Below are positions 1 to 12,516 of a stretch of 64,000 nt of DNA, piece by piece; position 1 is the first letter of the stretch; each line of letters opens with the position of its first letter. A program made the position numbers and the translations under genes. Under the pieces are notes generated by a model. It was not told the DNA's origin, searched no databases, and saw only the letters and a program-made list of their open reading frames with translations. Location: the NCBI GenBank assembly GCA_011109175.1, contig RDEW01000006.1:595232-659231 (forward strand). The letters are read 5' to 3'. This DNA is from Dicyema japonicum (taxonomy: Eukaryota; Dicyemida; Rhombozoa; Dicyemidae).

Positions 1-243
1 CACAGATTGGCGTTCTTTGGGCATGTTGTCCGCTCTGATTCACTGGAAAGAACCATTATGCTGAGCAATATTACTGGGAAGAGAAGACCTGGCCGACCAA
101 GGACTCGGTGGGTATCCACGGTGGAAGACGTCACGGGAATGCATATATCAAGGCTACTCCAAATTGCAACGGATCGGGGAGAGTGGAGGAAACTCGTTCA
201 TGAGATCTCCAAGGGTCGGACACGACTAAATTGGACAACATAA
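1..243 (+). pseudogene. 3' end of an RTE-like LINE (degenerate)
   Basis: The reading frame matches the C-terminal tail seen after the reverse transcriptase in many animal LINEs: a FFGHV...R block, then a basic GRPRTRW motif and a W..L.HE..KGR end. It is cut by the window edge, so the upstream RT and endonuclease are not visible. No host gene is adjacent. The call rests on motif recognition only; the exact clade is uncertain. Confidence 0.7.
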
Positions 244-1497
244 CATAACATTATTTTATGAAAACATGTACAAGTTAAGCGACTATAGACTGCGCAATTA
301 CTTGGCTAGGTGATCGCCCGAAAATTAATTGTTTACAATTTTTATTTTATTTAGATAAAACTCCATATCATCATTAAACTGAATCACCAGTTTCTTGTTT
401 ACTATCTTTAATTTCCCATAGAAGACTCTTCAGAAAGAACATCATACTTATTTTTTTATTTTCATTGCGTTTGATTGATTCCTGATGTAATTCAATCATC
501 ATCGCTGTGTCATTATTATTTTGTCTCTCAGAGTTGTAACATCGACTAAACGGTGGGTGATAATTTTTATGGAGCCGTACATTCTACGCAAATGCGAACA
601 ACTGGATTCTATCTGTATTTTTACTCACTAAATTCTACTCCAACACGTAACCATTTTGTCGAATAATTTAATTTGACTTAACAAATTTCTGTCCTGAAGC
701 CAGTAATAGATCAGATCTCGGGGTCTTGTATCTTCAATAACTTTATTTTTCATTCCATTACCCTCGATCTGATTCCATGATAGTTTTTATATTAATCCAA
801 GCATTTTGTATCCTTTATAGAGGCACTGAAGATTTGTAAACAAATCTTAAAACCCATAAGCAGTCACATCTTGGAATTTTTTCCTCAGTAAAATTCTTTG
901 ATGCCAGATAAATAGTAAGCAATGGTGGCTTATGAGTGAAGTCAATTCCCGAAAATGTATTTTTATTAAACTTTCAGTGCAACAGCTATCGTGAATGGAG
1001 GCATATTTCTTGATTTCTTATCAACGATCAAATAACTCCTAAGAAGAAAAGCTATTTGGTTCATAGAATTTATGAGGTTTCCTCTCCACCACTTGAAAAC
1101 CAACCCCTCTTAATACCGCGTATTTTTTCCTTAAAGGATTCGACTCTCACTCAGGCCGAACTAGAGTGAATGTCTCTCACCGTATGATTGTAAAAGGAGA
1201 AGCCATCTGGCGTCCCAGGGCCGATATTTCCCACCTTTCCAGAGAAGAGTTGTCGCATGGAATCCTTCGTTTGTACTGCAGGTCCTAGTGGCCGGAGGCA
1301 TTATATAACTAGGAAACTTAGTATTCTGCCCAAAAGACAATAATTAAGATTAAAAATGTAAACAATTTAATTTAATTAAAATCAAAAAAATCATATAATT
1401 CTTTTTTTGCCCTATCAAATAACAAAATATTTACTTTTCCTTCTCCATTCCAGTCTGAAAGTACGATTCCCTAACAGAGTGACTTTGTTGTGTCCGT
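244..1497. other. AT-rich intergenic stretch, no gene seen
   Basis: No open frame with recognisable content. The segment around 1080-1300 is less AT-rich and may be an old repeat, but it matched nothing else I recognise in the window. Confidence 0.5.
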
Positions 1498-2314
1498 CTA
1501 AATCCATAAATTAGGCGAGTACCCCAACTGAATCTCATTATTGACCTTTGTTTGATCAAATTTGGGCTTGACCGAGGAAGGTTTCTCCGAAAAAACCACA
1601 GATTTAATTTCCCTGGCGACTGTTTCTGGTTTCTCAGCCACGTGGGTCTTGCATAACTTCTCTTTGGCGCCCTTTTCTCGCTGATCAGCCAGTTTCTGAA
1701 GTTCTTTGAAGTCTTTCTTCACTCTTTGGGCACCCAAACCCTTCCTAGTCGGTTTTGGTTTCTCAGAATCTCCCGGGTTCATCGAAGGCGCCAAATTACA
1801 ACCAAATTGTAGAGGCCCGACCGCCGTATTACCGTCTCGTGAGTTGATTTGATCAGACAGCTGAAAATAATACAAAGATAACTTTTTTTCCGTAGTTTTT
1901 GACACTCTGAAGAAGATTTTCACGGTACATTGTCGCTGCCTTGGTTTTATACTTCTCTGTGCAGAACAGGGAATCAACGTTGAACTTGCTGAAGAAGTTT
2001 TTCTAAGGTAAAACGGGAAAAATACGGCGTTGGTGTTTCCACCACATTGCATAGCGTGTAGTTGGTCCCAGTCCCAATTGTTGTCCAGTTGGGTAGACTT
2101 TATGAACGAGAAGTGAACGCCCAGGGAACGGTGGAGGGAAGCACAGTCTATGCAGATGAATATACCGTATGTTATGCTACCCCATGAGGAGTTTGCGGAT
2201 CCACAGTCAAAGCATGTCTAAATTATAGTCACGTGCTACTTTATTTCCGACTAGGTTTAGTAAATCGTTAAAAACTGACGCAATTTCATCCTTGGTTGGG
2301 TTACTGGAAGACAT
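1498..2314 (-). CDS. ARFGAP2: ArfGAP2/3-like ADP-ribosylation factor GTPase-activating protein
   Basis: GTPase-activating protein for Arf, acting on COPI coats at the Golgi (family knowledge). Four exons. The N-terminus [15 protein letters not shown] is followed by the ArfGAP zinc finger CFDCG..N..W.S..YG.F.C.DC...HR.LGVH.SF.KS, containing the four zinc cysteines and the catalytic arginine of HRSLG. After it come GGN.NA..FF and a [12 protein letters not shown] block typical of ArfGAP2/3. The tail is short and lysine-rich ([16 protein letters not shown]), so the protein is much smaller than the roughly 520-residue human protein. Introns are 22, 23 and 22 nt; the first (2218-2239) contains CACGTG. 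The start at 2314 is the first ATG before the family N-terminus. ArfGAP2 and ArfGAP3 cannot be told apart here. Confidence 0.92.
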
Positions 2315-3260
2315 ATGGACACGTCACAAAACCAGTTTTAATTATTTTTTAATTTTAGTACATTTTGAAATTTATACTGTTTTTTAATTATATTAATTAT
2401 TATTCTTAAATAATCATCAAAGAAAATTTAATCTTATTGAATAGATTGATAACCCCGCTTTAGCTAAGCTGCCAGCCATTATGAATTACGCTGTCAAGTC
2501 AGATCGCCTCCAGAGATCCACTATTTTCACCTAAAGTTCTGGTGGTGCAGGGTAAGCAAAGAGATATTGAACTTCATTTTCATATACATATGGAGGTTGC
2601 GAGTCCTACTTTGATAGTTTTTGAGAACAATGATTTTGAGTGTGATTTCAGATCGAGTGGTTAGGGTCAAGTGATTGTTAGAAATATTGCGAACTCAGGA
2701 TTTCAAGTCGATCATCCAATGACAAGATCATCATCTGTAGGTAGTCAACACGGATCGATTTTAATCAGTCCGTTATAGATTTCACGACTGACTTTCTCAT
2801 CTGCACTAGTTTTTTTTATAAGGATGAATGATATGCATGAGTCCCAGCTTGAAAAGGCATAATTAGGCATCGTCCTGATGAATTGCTGTATCGGAGGGCG
2901 AGAAACTTTCTAGGTTGTACTTCTGAGTGACCTGTGTCCGCATGAAGAATATTGAAAGGAAGGATAATCTAGGATTTTTATGAAGTTTTTTAGGTTGCTT
3001 GATGAGGATTGAAACACCCAGTCAAAAGTCATCCAGTCAAGGTCTGAATAAATTGTGTAAAAGTAGAGATGATTGGATCATAATAGTTTTTTTAATTTTA
3101 TTACCCCCAGAAATTAACGACTACCAACAATATCCAATTCCCACGCTCTCATTCGCAAAAATCAAGTCTTCTATGCACAAGGGTACAAACCCCACCAAAG
3201 AATGATCGAGGAGTCATCCTGAGATCACCATGGTAATTGAACGAGGAGAGGAACAAAGAA
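2315..3260. other. Intergenic; contains a dispersed repeat also seen near 14.9 and 30.1-30.3 kb
   Basis: Bases about 2510-2700 resemble 30085-30300 (shared GAATTTGAGTG-like and AGATATTGCAAGC-like blocks) and 14870-14950, so this is an unclassified interspersed repeat. No coding sequence is supported. Confidence 0.5.
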
Positions 3261-3264
3261 TAGG

Positions 3265-3350
3265 AAAAAAACATTCAAGCAAGTAGCTAGTGGAGGTCTG
3301 AACCCATGATCACTCTAATGGGTATGAGATCCTAACCAGTAGGCTAGTTT
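3265..3350 (-). repeat. tRNA-like SINE head
   Basis: The reverse complement contains an A-box-like TAGCCTACTGG and, about 30 nt on, a B-box-like GGGTTCAGACC with tRNA-type spacing. It does not fold into a full cloverleaf by eye and sits in repeat-rich DNA, so I read it as a pol III SINE head rather than a functional tRNA gene. Confidence 0.55.
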
Positions 3351-3579
3351 ATTTACCCCCGTTCTCTTGAAGTGAAGGAATCTGGTGGCGCCACTATGCC
3401 ATTCAACCATAGATAGAGGCCCCACAAAGGCCATACGTGTAATGAAAGTGACTATCGCAATTTTTTGTGTTTGCTAAAGTGGATTATGATATTATTCCCC
3501 CTTAGTTTCACCGCATCTTCCTTGTTTCTTTCTTAGAGAATTCGCTAATGGACTTTCATGGCTGATTAATCATTTAAAC

Positions 3580-3850
3580 GCTATAAATAAATAAAATCAT
3601 TCCAAAGACTAAAGTAAACCAAAACTAAATAACTCCTTGATCCTGACGCCCAGCGATTTCAGAACTCGTCTCCAGGTAACGAAATTGTCACCTGGTGGAA
3701 AGAATAGTTGGATCCTTTTGAATATCGGCCAGGTGTTGGACGTCTCCTTAGTAAGGTAGAACCAATGACGTCATCAGAGAGAAGGAAGATAAATTTTAAC
3801 CAATTAGCCACATAGCATCACGTGGCGCCACGCGGCTTTCCCAAAATATA
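3580..3850 (-). repeat. SINE family A copy
   Basis: On the minus strand this begins with a tRNA-like head (CACGTGATGC, then A-box-like TGGCTAATTGG). It continues with a GACGTCATTGG block and a core complementary to GGCCAGGTGTTGGACGTC, and ends in an AT-rich TTTATTTATTTA tail. Clear relatives lie at 15025-15355, 30655-30870 and 32395-32695, all on the minus strand. Confidence 0.75.
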
Positions 3851-4527
3851 ATTTTTGATCATATTTAACAAAGGCTATAAAATGGGTTTAATTTTTTGTG
3901 TGATTCCAACAAATTTAATCCAGACTCTCAGCTTGACTCGATGTTCCCTCTATCTAACACATGGTTGTTGGAGTCGGGTTGTCTTCTGATCACGTTGGAT
4001 TAGGCCTCTTCTGTTATTCCTTCTGATTGGGATCTCCAAGGGTGTTGGCATCATATTTTTTTGCTTGAAAGGGAGAGCCTAGAATAACACGATGGCTCAG
4101 AACATTGGATTTGCGATCATGAGGTTAACTCCCATTACGTGCTCAATGCCTGCAGGCCATAATGGAGTCCTTGTACTAAATTGACTTTTAACTAATCAAT
4201 TGTCAAAATATTTAATGAACTGTTAAATAAAAAACAAAAATTTATTAACAATAAAATAACTAATCCAATTTAAGATTTTTCTCCGTTTGGAAAAATATCA
4301 TCAAACTGAAAAAACTGCAAAAATTCTTGAGAATTTATTTTTGCCATTTTGCCTTGGAAATTATTACTTTTTTCTCACACCTTGACACAATATTTTGACA
4401 AATTTATTAACCTTTTTGGCAAATAAATAAGAAAACGTTCGTAAAATAAAATAATTATTTATATAATTGAGAAGTAAAAAAATATTAATTAAAAAATTCA
4501 AATTAAAAAATCTTAGTATCATAACAC
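3851..4527. other. AT-rich upstream region of the PRA1 gene
   Basis: Very AT-rich, particularly 4200-4520. No second gene or defined promoter element could be supported. Confidence 0.4.
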
Positions 4528-5074
4528 ATGGTGGATTCTTCGCTTAATCGTATACCACCAAGAGTTTTTGAAAGTGAAAATTCTGTCGTAAAACCGTGGA
4601 ATCTATTCTTTTCAATCTCCAACATCACCCTGCCTCCATTTTCACTGCGTTCTCTCTTTATAAGAATGAAAAACAACTTCAACGACTTTCAAGGTAATTA
4701 CGGGGTCGTCTGCTTCGTCTCCGCGGCACTTTCAATGTTTACTTTTATCTATATCCCCAGAATCTATCAACCTCCTCTGCTTATTGCCGTCACCGTTTAT
4801 TTGATTCTCTGTTACTACTTTTGTATTCTTATAAAGACCAGGATAATCAAGTTTTTCCCACGTGATTTAGTTTTAATTAATTTTAGCCAATATTTCGTAC
4901 TATTGGGCTTATTTTGTTTTGGCTTTACTTTACTTACCCGTGTTTCTTTACGTTGGAGTGGATGAGGTGTTCTTCATTTATCTGGTCTTTACGGCATTGG
5001 CTGTGTGCATTCATTCAATGATATACAAGAATTTTAATGTCTCCAGACATCTTATTGATATTGATATTATTTGA
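4528..5074 (+). CDS. PRA1 family protein (prenylated Rab acceptor)
   Basis: Small membrane protein that binds prenylated Rab GTPases and works in ER/Golgi trafficking (family knowledge). The sequence shows the PRA1 signature: PW..FF...N...P, then R.K.N...FQ.NY at about residues 45-57, followed by paired hydrophobic segments. A 25-nt intron at 4862-4886 must be removed. The spliced frame then runs through a second hydrophobic pair ending in LPVFLYVGVDEVFFIYLVF and an I-H-S-M-I-Y-K motif, as in PRA1. Without the intron the frame stops early at 4965. The donor lies inside a CACGTG (CAC|GTG). Predicted length about 174 residues, normal for the family. Confidence 0.88.
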
Positions 5075-5189
5075 TTTTTTTATTTCACATAATAATTTTG
5101 TTTTTTAAATAAATTAAAAAACGAGGTATTTCATAGTCACAAGTAAAAGTAATTATTTTATAACGACCGTCTAAGTCAATCTTCTCTTC

Positions 5190-5480
5190 TTAGGCCCAAC
5201 CTCTATTGCCTGTATAGGTGTTCACGTCGCTGCACACCCCACATTCATAGACTATAATAGGTTTACATTCCATACCGTCTTCCTCATCAACAGGCATCGA
5301 TACTCCATGCCTCTCCTCAGCTTGTATACTCTTTAAAGTCTTCCATAACACTAGCGTTTGTATATAATCTTTGACCCTTTTCTCCATCTTGAGGGCATCC
5401 AGGTGGTCCCTGAAGAATCTCGAGGCAATTTCATTCCAGGTGATGACCACAGGGATTATCTTTGCGATGAATAATCTCAA
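5190..5480 (-). pseudogene. 3' fragment of R2-like retrotransposon
   Basis: The frame resembles the C-terminus of the larger element at 47719-49396: IIPVVITW.EIA parallels VIPIVMTWEGIA, and KMEKRVKDYIQTLVLWKTLKS parallels DRKLQAYLQSTVLKRTLES in spaced residues. Only the last part of the endonuclease region remains, so this is a 5'-truncated insertion. Confidence 0.75.
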
Positions 5481-6556
5481 GTTCGTTCAAGTAGGTCATA
5501 CTTGTGGAACTTTACCTCGACCTGGTTGAGACAGTTTTGCGAAGTAATCCAAATTTCAACAAGAGTAATCGTATTATTTATCTTATCATATAATCGTCAC
5601 TGAAATAGAATTTTTGAATCTGCCTCACTGAGTCTTCTATGTGAAATAGGTTCAGCCTTCTTAATTAATTCATATAACACCAAATTGACAAATGTTGCTT
5701 ACGCTAACGTAATTATGCGCTAAGCGCAATGTTGACTAAATATTATTTTATTTATTAGAAAGCGGGATCTCGCACGGCAGATAAAGCGATGGTCGGGAAA
5801 ATCCGAACGCAAAGATAACTGCTAGTTCACTCATATTGCGATGGAGACTTCCGGGGTCGTGGAAAAGAAGACGGACGCATTTCTCTCCAGCATTGGTCGA
5901 AGGCTTGCTTCGAAAGGATGCGAGTCCCGCGAAGGACTCTGATTGAGACAGACTCGAAATGACGGTGATCAGAGGAAACTTTACGGCTTGGTGTTCAAAA
6001 AAACTTTACCTCTCAAAAGGACTGGGACGAAATCCTTTTTTAAAAAAAGCTAAATGAATTAAAAAAAGCTAATGAAAACTTCGGGTTTACTTGCCTTCAG
6101 TCTTGATAGAAGTGATGGCAAAAGGCCAGGTGGGTAACAACCATGCCATGAAACGGAGGGAAGTGTCTTACTTAGGATTCAACGTGCACGGACACTCTCT
6201 CTAATTGGAAATTGCTTAAGTCATCGTTGCACGCAGCGAACGCTGCTGAATATATGAAAAGGAAGAAGTACCACGTCATCGTGGACCGGTTCGTTTTTCA
6301 GCCTATTTTCGTTGAGACGTCTTGCGTTATTAGCTCGAGCACGTCTGATTTTATCAGGTTAATCGGACGGCTTGAAGGAAGCGGATGTGCGAACATAGAA
6401 TGACGCGATGGCTTTGCCAGAACATTGTGCTCGTGAGTATGAGATGTAACTCCCATTGCATGCTCAATGCTTGCAGGCCAGATTGGAGACCTGTCATGAT
6501 CTTACTTTATGTTAATAAATTGTTGTTATACATCTTAAAAAGCCCTCTCTTAATAG
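5481..6556. other. Intergenic, repeat-like, no gene seen
   Basis: Short frames only. Bases 6385-6500 share a GCTCAATGC(T/C)TGCAGGCCA block with 4140-4160, so part of this is dispersed repeat. Confidence 0.4.
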
Positions 6557-6808
6557 CTACCTCATCCTTCCAGGTGTTTCTCTGGGTAACCGACGCATTT
6601 TCTGTATACCCGTTTTTGGACGGTTTTGGATGAATGAGGCAACAGACTTCTTCACGAGGACTTGGAATGGGGTTTCCTTTGTCATAACCCTACAAGTCTT
6701 GACGACTCTGTATTGGATAGAATTAATTTTCTCAAAGTATGCTCTGGCTAGGTTTCTCCAAACGACACAACCATAACTAATGGTTGGATCTATGTATTGG
6801 ATACACAA
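6557..6808 (-). pseudogene. LINE reverse-transcriptase 3' fragment
   Basis: The frame contains PTISYGCVVW and the following ..KI..IQ.R..K pattern found downstream of the RT domain in Jockey/CR1/RTE LINEs (P.L.YG..VW...). The piece is short and isolated. Confidence 0.6.
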
Positions 6809-6965
6809 AGGACTTTACGATGATCTTTCAAATATAGATAACATTTTTTAAAAGTTCAATTTTCGTGCTGACAAAACAAAGATATAAAAAATATTTATTT
6901 AAAACTACAAAAATAGTAATCAAGATAACTAAGATTTAACAATCAAGTTGACCATCGACAGACAG

Positions 6966-9900
6966 CTATTCAATCGATGTTGGTACTTGTTCGCCCTTAT
7001 AAATAGATGATTCTAGAATAATCCAAATCAATACATTAGTTTTCTCAGGCAGAATATGACTCATCAAATCAGGCAAAACCAGCTTCCCACCATTCAAAGC
7101 AACCAACACAGCCACCCCCAATGATAATTCCATCACAAAATTCTAGGTTACTCATCAAAACTAACTCTTCGCCAGTCTCTAAGAAATTACAGAGAAGGCT
7201 TAAAGTCTCCCAAACTTTCATAAACGAACCAATCTCCCTAAATCTCATAGTAACAAAGTACATTCCGCATTTATCAGACCAACAATACTCCCTCATTTCT
7301 TCCATCATCCTAGCACAGAGCCTCACATTATTTCCTTCGACCAATTCACCCAACCACTTCACTCAAACCAGCAAAATATACATTTGGAGGGAAATTTTGT
7401 TCTTTCTCAGTAGTTAGGGTAGATATCAGATGACTTTGAACAACAGTGTTGAATTTCTAAGATAAAATTAATCCACAAACCATGGAACTCTCATACAATA
7501 GTAGCAATGCCAGACAATTACCGACCCTCTTCAAAGCTGACAAAAATTCCCGCCATAAATTTGAATTTTCAAAGATCGACTTGTAGTTGTTTTCTAGAAG
7601 TGACGAAATACCTGACACTAAAAATCAAAGTAACCCCAGCCGACAAGCCTTTTATTTTATCATTAATATCAAAAGAATAGGAAGTGTTCTGGATCTTTCT
7701 ACACAGAGAAAACACGTTATCCAGCTAAATAAATTACCACCAATAACCCAGTCAGATACAAACACGATCAAATCCGTTGAAAGAAAGTAAGAGAATTCAG
7801 GACCCAAAAATCTGAGGATAATTTTAAAGTGCTCTACAGATACGAAGTCCTCCTGTTCCCGAAAAATATAGGAAAACAAAAAACTAAAAGTCTATCATAA
7901 CTATAAGAGCAACCTTGTTTCCCCAAAAGTGACACGACTTGGTGATTTTATATCTGCTTTTATCAGAATGCCTCTTCATAAATCTACAATACACATGTAA
8001 CTCATACCGTAGACAATCCAGGTCAAACTTATAGTGGGGATGATCTCATCCACGACTTCAGCACACAAATGAGCTAATACGGATGAAATGGCATTCGAAG
8101 ACATCACCTCAAACGAAATCAAAGCGAAATGCTTGCAAAGCTTTGAATGAGCCAGCTGATTCAAAAGGAGCAGAGTGTGAAATTCCTGCATATTGACAGC
8201 CATTACATTAATCTGAGTTAAACTCCCACTCTGAAAACGGAGGACAATCTCCTCTAAGCTCTTGGCGAACAATTGGTTGAATCTGGAGTTCATTAATTGT
8301 GCCAGATTAACGTCTCTTTCAATCAGCTAAAAGTAACATGACAGAGGACCCTCAAGTTCTTAATATTCCCAAGGAAACCGGATTCCTCAGTGTTGGGAGG
8401 GATAATTGAACAGGCATCCAAGATGGAGTTACGAAATGTCTTATTTAGGTAGGCACTACAATAACACGTGACCAAACTAAGAACTCCAATCTTTGTAGTT
8501 CATATAAATATCCTCAGAAAGACGGAACACCATTAGACTAAGAGCAGTTTCTGCCTGAAACACTCAAATTAAAAACCTCAGTCTCAAACTCGAGGAACAA
8601 CTGCTGCTTGTTAAATCTAAGGAGAGAATCCCCACATACGTCGTTATAAATATCAATCAAGTGAACAGGCGCACTAAACAGTTAGGGAAATGGTACTCAA
8701 TGTGCGTTTTACTGGCGAGGACATGATCAATCATGATCCACACTAGGGAACTCCCCAATGCAATATGTGTGTCCTGACCAACTGAAAGTTGATATTCCCG
8801 AAGAAGGAGGTTGGAGTAGTTACAGCATGTTGACAGAGTGGCTGTTTAACCATGAAAAACTACCTTTCAGGTCAATCAGGTCACCCCAACACTGCATTTC
8901 ATGGAGTAGGTCAGAAAAGTTGGTGAAATCCGGCATTTGTTTGCGGAGGAGACGCCTAAACTCCTTCCTGTCGACTAGCTCCCTGTACATGATCAACAGA
9001 AAATGGATTTGCGTAGTCGATGGGTGAACTTTCCTTCCGTAGTCCACGGATAAATCTTGACAAATGTCCACCAATGAAGAAGCAGTGCTAAATATCAAGC
9101 AAAAGTCAACTTTTTGATGGCGGAAGGGCAGGACCGCTTACGGGAGATAATTTTATCTACAGCGGCACAGATTAACTGAGTGATGTGGTACGTATACAAG
9201 GAGACGGCCTCACTCAAGATTGAGTGAAGTGAATCGATCCTCGTGTGGAGAGATTTTGATATTTTTATGATCTCCGTGAAAACGGAAAGATCACCCCCAG
9301 AGAAATTATATTTGACCGCCTAAATGTTCCAAAATGATACTTTGTCGTAAAGTGAGCTGCTGCTGTGTCCCCCGGCTGGATTTGAAAGTTTATAAGCGTA
9401 CTAATGATCAGTTTATAACATACAATGTTGTCCAGGGTGACACGGAGACGACACATGTATTGGAGACACTCTAACAATATGTGGGTGACCCTTTCGAAAT
9501 GCTCGTTCTGTTATAAATCTCCCAAACAGCCACCTTTAGGGACAGCTGAGTCAACTGCATGTGGTAGAGCTCGGCCTGAGCATTCATTTCACTTATATTC
9601 GGTAGCACGTGCTGTTTAGAGTTATTTGAAGACAGGGGCCACTTTGATTGATCAAACTTGGGGGAGGAACGAATGATGTCAAACAAACTAACCACCAAAT
9701 CCCCACAGACAGTAACGTAGAGATAATTCTACAATAATCTCCCCCAATACCGATATTATAGTATCAATCTCTTTTAGATTTAGCAGTTTCTTAGCTGGCA
9801 TGCCCATTTCCTCAATCAGGGACACGAGTATGGTCATAGTCTGCACTAATAAAACATGTGATACCATAACATCGTTAAATATAACGGTGGGATTCAGATA

Positions 9901-10749
9901 AATACCGTTGGTGAGTTTATCCACGTAAATGTTAAGCATTTGGACTAAGACAGTGACTGCATTGTCCAGTGGTAGAATAGACTGTTGCACCAGCGTCCAA
10001 ATGGAGTCACGCTCAGCCAGGAAGACCATAATATCCTTACTCTCCGCTATCAACTCCTGTACCCCCTGAGAGTCAATCAACAGTAAACATCTAAGCTAAT
10101 GCTAACAAAAACCGCTTAAATATAGAAAAATCAGTGCTGACGTAAGTATTCTTGTCTTTGAGGAAATTTAATTTGTAAATTATGCAAAGCAGGCGGCCAA
10201 TAAAGTACAAGTGCTCATTGGAGGCGGCAATGCTGGAAGTCAGGATAGAAAGTACCCAATATTAGTGAAGTTGAAGAAAATTGCTCTCAGTTCCAGTCTG
10301 AGACGATCGATCGAGTTTTTCTTAAGGATTATGGACAGAGTTACCACAAAGGCACTCAGATCTGCCAGTTTGTTGATATGCGGTTTCATAAAATCATACA
10401 TTGAGATCTGATCCTGAATATTTCCACTCCTGAGAACATCTGGGGGGAGTTTCTGAGAAAGACTCCGCCATGTGTAGAGTTTATCGCAAAAAAGTCTCCC
10501 ATCTACCAAAATGTCGCTCTTAATTTGAAAAGTCAAATATACAAGAGCAGCCTGTCGTAAGGCTTCCTCTTTGTAGAAAGAGTTCCCATAAATGAACTCT
10601 TTCGTGTCTGAGAAGCATCTATCGTGGTTCACCGAGTAAAATAGGCATTCGGACGGAACAAAGGATGGCTGGTCGTTACGAAAATTAGACTGTTCCATAG
10701 ATTCGATGGTTTCCAGCACATCCGTAATACACACCTGATCTTCAGTCAT
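6966..10749 (-). CDS. CYFIP1: CYFIP/Sra-1, WAVE regulatory complex subunit
   Basis: Subunit of the WAVE complex that links Rac1 to Arp2/3 actin nucleation (family knowledge). The N-terminal exon (10749-10240) carries the P....LFY...... F.D...F blocks and the family hallmark LYTWRSLSQKLP. Later exons give IAASNEHLYFIGRLL, an FLAERDS segment, LIERDVNLAQLMNSRF (cf. SIDLNRLITQR) and ALISFEVM (cf. LDGFDAMF). The C-terminal exon aligns with the family GLHWAGC...VLL region once a 19-nt intron (7143-7161) is removed. Other resolved introns are 23 and 22 nt, and I did not resolve every one. Expected length is near 1,200 residues, close to the family's 1,250. The start lies only 50 bp downstream of the RMND5A stop on the same strand. 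Confidence 0.9.
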
Positions 10750-10799
10750 TTCGCAAAAATAACAAAAAAATTTATTTCAATAAATTAAATAAAAATAAA

Positions 10800-12148
10800 T
10801 TATAAAATTTTAATAATAATTAAATCTGACATCGATGAAATAGTCGGGCAGTAAGGACACTTAACACTACAACTAAAACAGTTTAAACTTACCTTGGACC
10901 AAATGTAATTGAGAACAGTCCAGAATTAGACACAAAATGCCCACATGTCAGCCTCACGGGAGGATTCATCGCTGTACACTGCTCTTTCAACACAGAACAA
11001 ATGTATACGGAGTGGTGTAGCAAGCTCGGATGGAGTTTCAAATCAAACTATGCTCTCAGAATCAATATACTGGAAGGGCGTATCCTATATATTTCTCCTG
11101 TTGAGCAGTCTCGTATTGATGGGTGAAGTTAAGGAGTGGTTCCATCATTCTTATACCCACTTGAAGACTAAAATACCCCAAATAAATCCACATTTGCGTT
11201 AAATGGGATTTCTTTTTCCGCAGAAGGACCTGATTCGCAGATTTGCAAAACTCATTATTAATATCCCCCAAAATGTATGGTGTTATGGTGGCTTGCAACT
11301 TGGGGTCCCTTATAATCACCAAAGTCATCAATTCTCGAATATATCTAGTCAGGTCTAACAAAATAACCCAGTCGATACCACTGCTGTTCATCATGTAGTC
11401 CTTACATAAGACAAAAAACTCCGCGATCTTGTTTTGGAATAACAGTTCAGTAAATGCTAGCTTCTTTAGCGTAATATGGAATTCGGAGTAGAAGTTATGC
11501 CGATATTTCGAATTCTCATCTATCCATCTAAGGATTACGCAATATTTGTCACGCAATCAGCATCCCGACATCTCGGTTGAGCAAATGATCACTTATCTCG
11601 TTCACTTGCTTGTATTGCTTGATCAGATTTTCGCGAAGGTCGATTTCAAACTCCTTAGCCTTAATAACATATACTACTTTAGCCAAAGTCTGAGCCAAAT
11701 CAGACTTGCCGCACAGTAGAAAATGATTGACAAGTAAACGATTAACTTTTTCACGTGCTCTACCTTCTACCAGCTTACCCGAACATACTCTCTCAAGCTT
11801 GGAGGGAAATGTCAAAATTTTAAATAAAATTACCTTTTTATTGTTTTTGAGGCATTTGCTTAACATATTAAAAGAATCCTTGTGCTTTCTCGTAATCTCC
11901 TGCACTGACTCTGCGAGTGGACGCAGAGATGACTTGATATCATCAATCATCTGAGGGCCCACGTTTTCAATGCCAATCTGAGACTCTGTGGTCAGATTAT
12001 GGAATTTACTTTGCTTAAGAAACTCAAGGATGGTGGATAGCTTATTTGAAAGCTGAGAATAGGATTCGAGAAACTTACCGTTTGTGTTCTCTAAGTGACT
12101 CTTAGATAATTTTATTTGTCGAATAATATTTTTAACCTCAGAGCTCAT
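10800..12148 (-). CDS. RMND5A: RMND5A-like E3 ubiquitin ligase (GID/CTLH complex)
   Basis: RING-type subunit of the GID/CTLH ubiquitin ligase (family knowledge). An N-terminal coiled region is followed by a LisH/CTLH-like stretch (NRLLVNHFLLCGKSDLAQ). Next comes a CTLH/CRA part in which SEFHITLKKLAF parallels the family LEFKLHRL. The C-terminus has the degenerate GID RING: NPPVRLTCGHFVS, then a 20-nt intron, then CSVKCPYCP. Resolved introns are 24, 25, 23 and 20 nt, and others near 11800 are less certain (possibly 37 nt). The CGH/CPYCP signature separates it from its partner MAEA. It is followed at once by CYFIP. Confidence 0.9.
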
Positions 12149-12299
12149 GACTATTACCTATAAATTACTTAATAATTCAAATTTTCACTTTTATTTATTT
12201 TCAAACATATTTTTCGATTTATTAAGTTAATTTTTAAATAATTTTGAATAATTTTAAAAATTAATTAATAAAAGTCAATCTAAAATAATAAATTAATAT
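12149..12299. other. AT-rich spacer upstream of RMND5A
   Basis: Almost pure A/T with no defined motif; probably holds the RMND5A promoter (inference). Confidence 0.4.
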
Positions 12300-12516
12300 T
12301 ATAAAGACCTTATCTGGAATATGGAAAGTCGGTACCCACCCAGTACTGAAGAACATATACAAGCAGTACATCGAGCCATGTATTTCATATACATCCGTTT
12401 CGTGGGGACCCTTCATCTCATATACCATTAAAAGAAAAGTGGGGGAAATGCAGAAGAGGGAGTTCAGAATTACGGAGCGACTCTTCTTTAAGTCCTCATG
12501 TGGCAAGATTCTGTGA
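12300..12516 (+). pseudogene. LINE RT 3' fragment
   Basis: The plus-strand frame reads KNIYKQYIEPCISYTSVSW, the (K)..YK.(F/Y)IRP.L.Y.S..W block that follows the RT domain in Jockey/CR1 LINEs. The same block occurs in the full-length relative at 42370-42420. Confidence 0.75.

Noticed and set aside
3265-3350. Possible tRNA gene on the minus strand
   Set aside because: A- and B-box-like motifs are present, but no acceptor-stem pairing was found and the block belongs to repeat-rich DNA; treated as a SINE head.
8455-8480. CACGTG in CYFIP as another intronic copy
   Set aside because: The flanking GT and AG would make a 22-nt intron, but the reading frame continues through it and aligns with CYFIP, so it is coding (Val-Thr-Cys).
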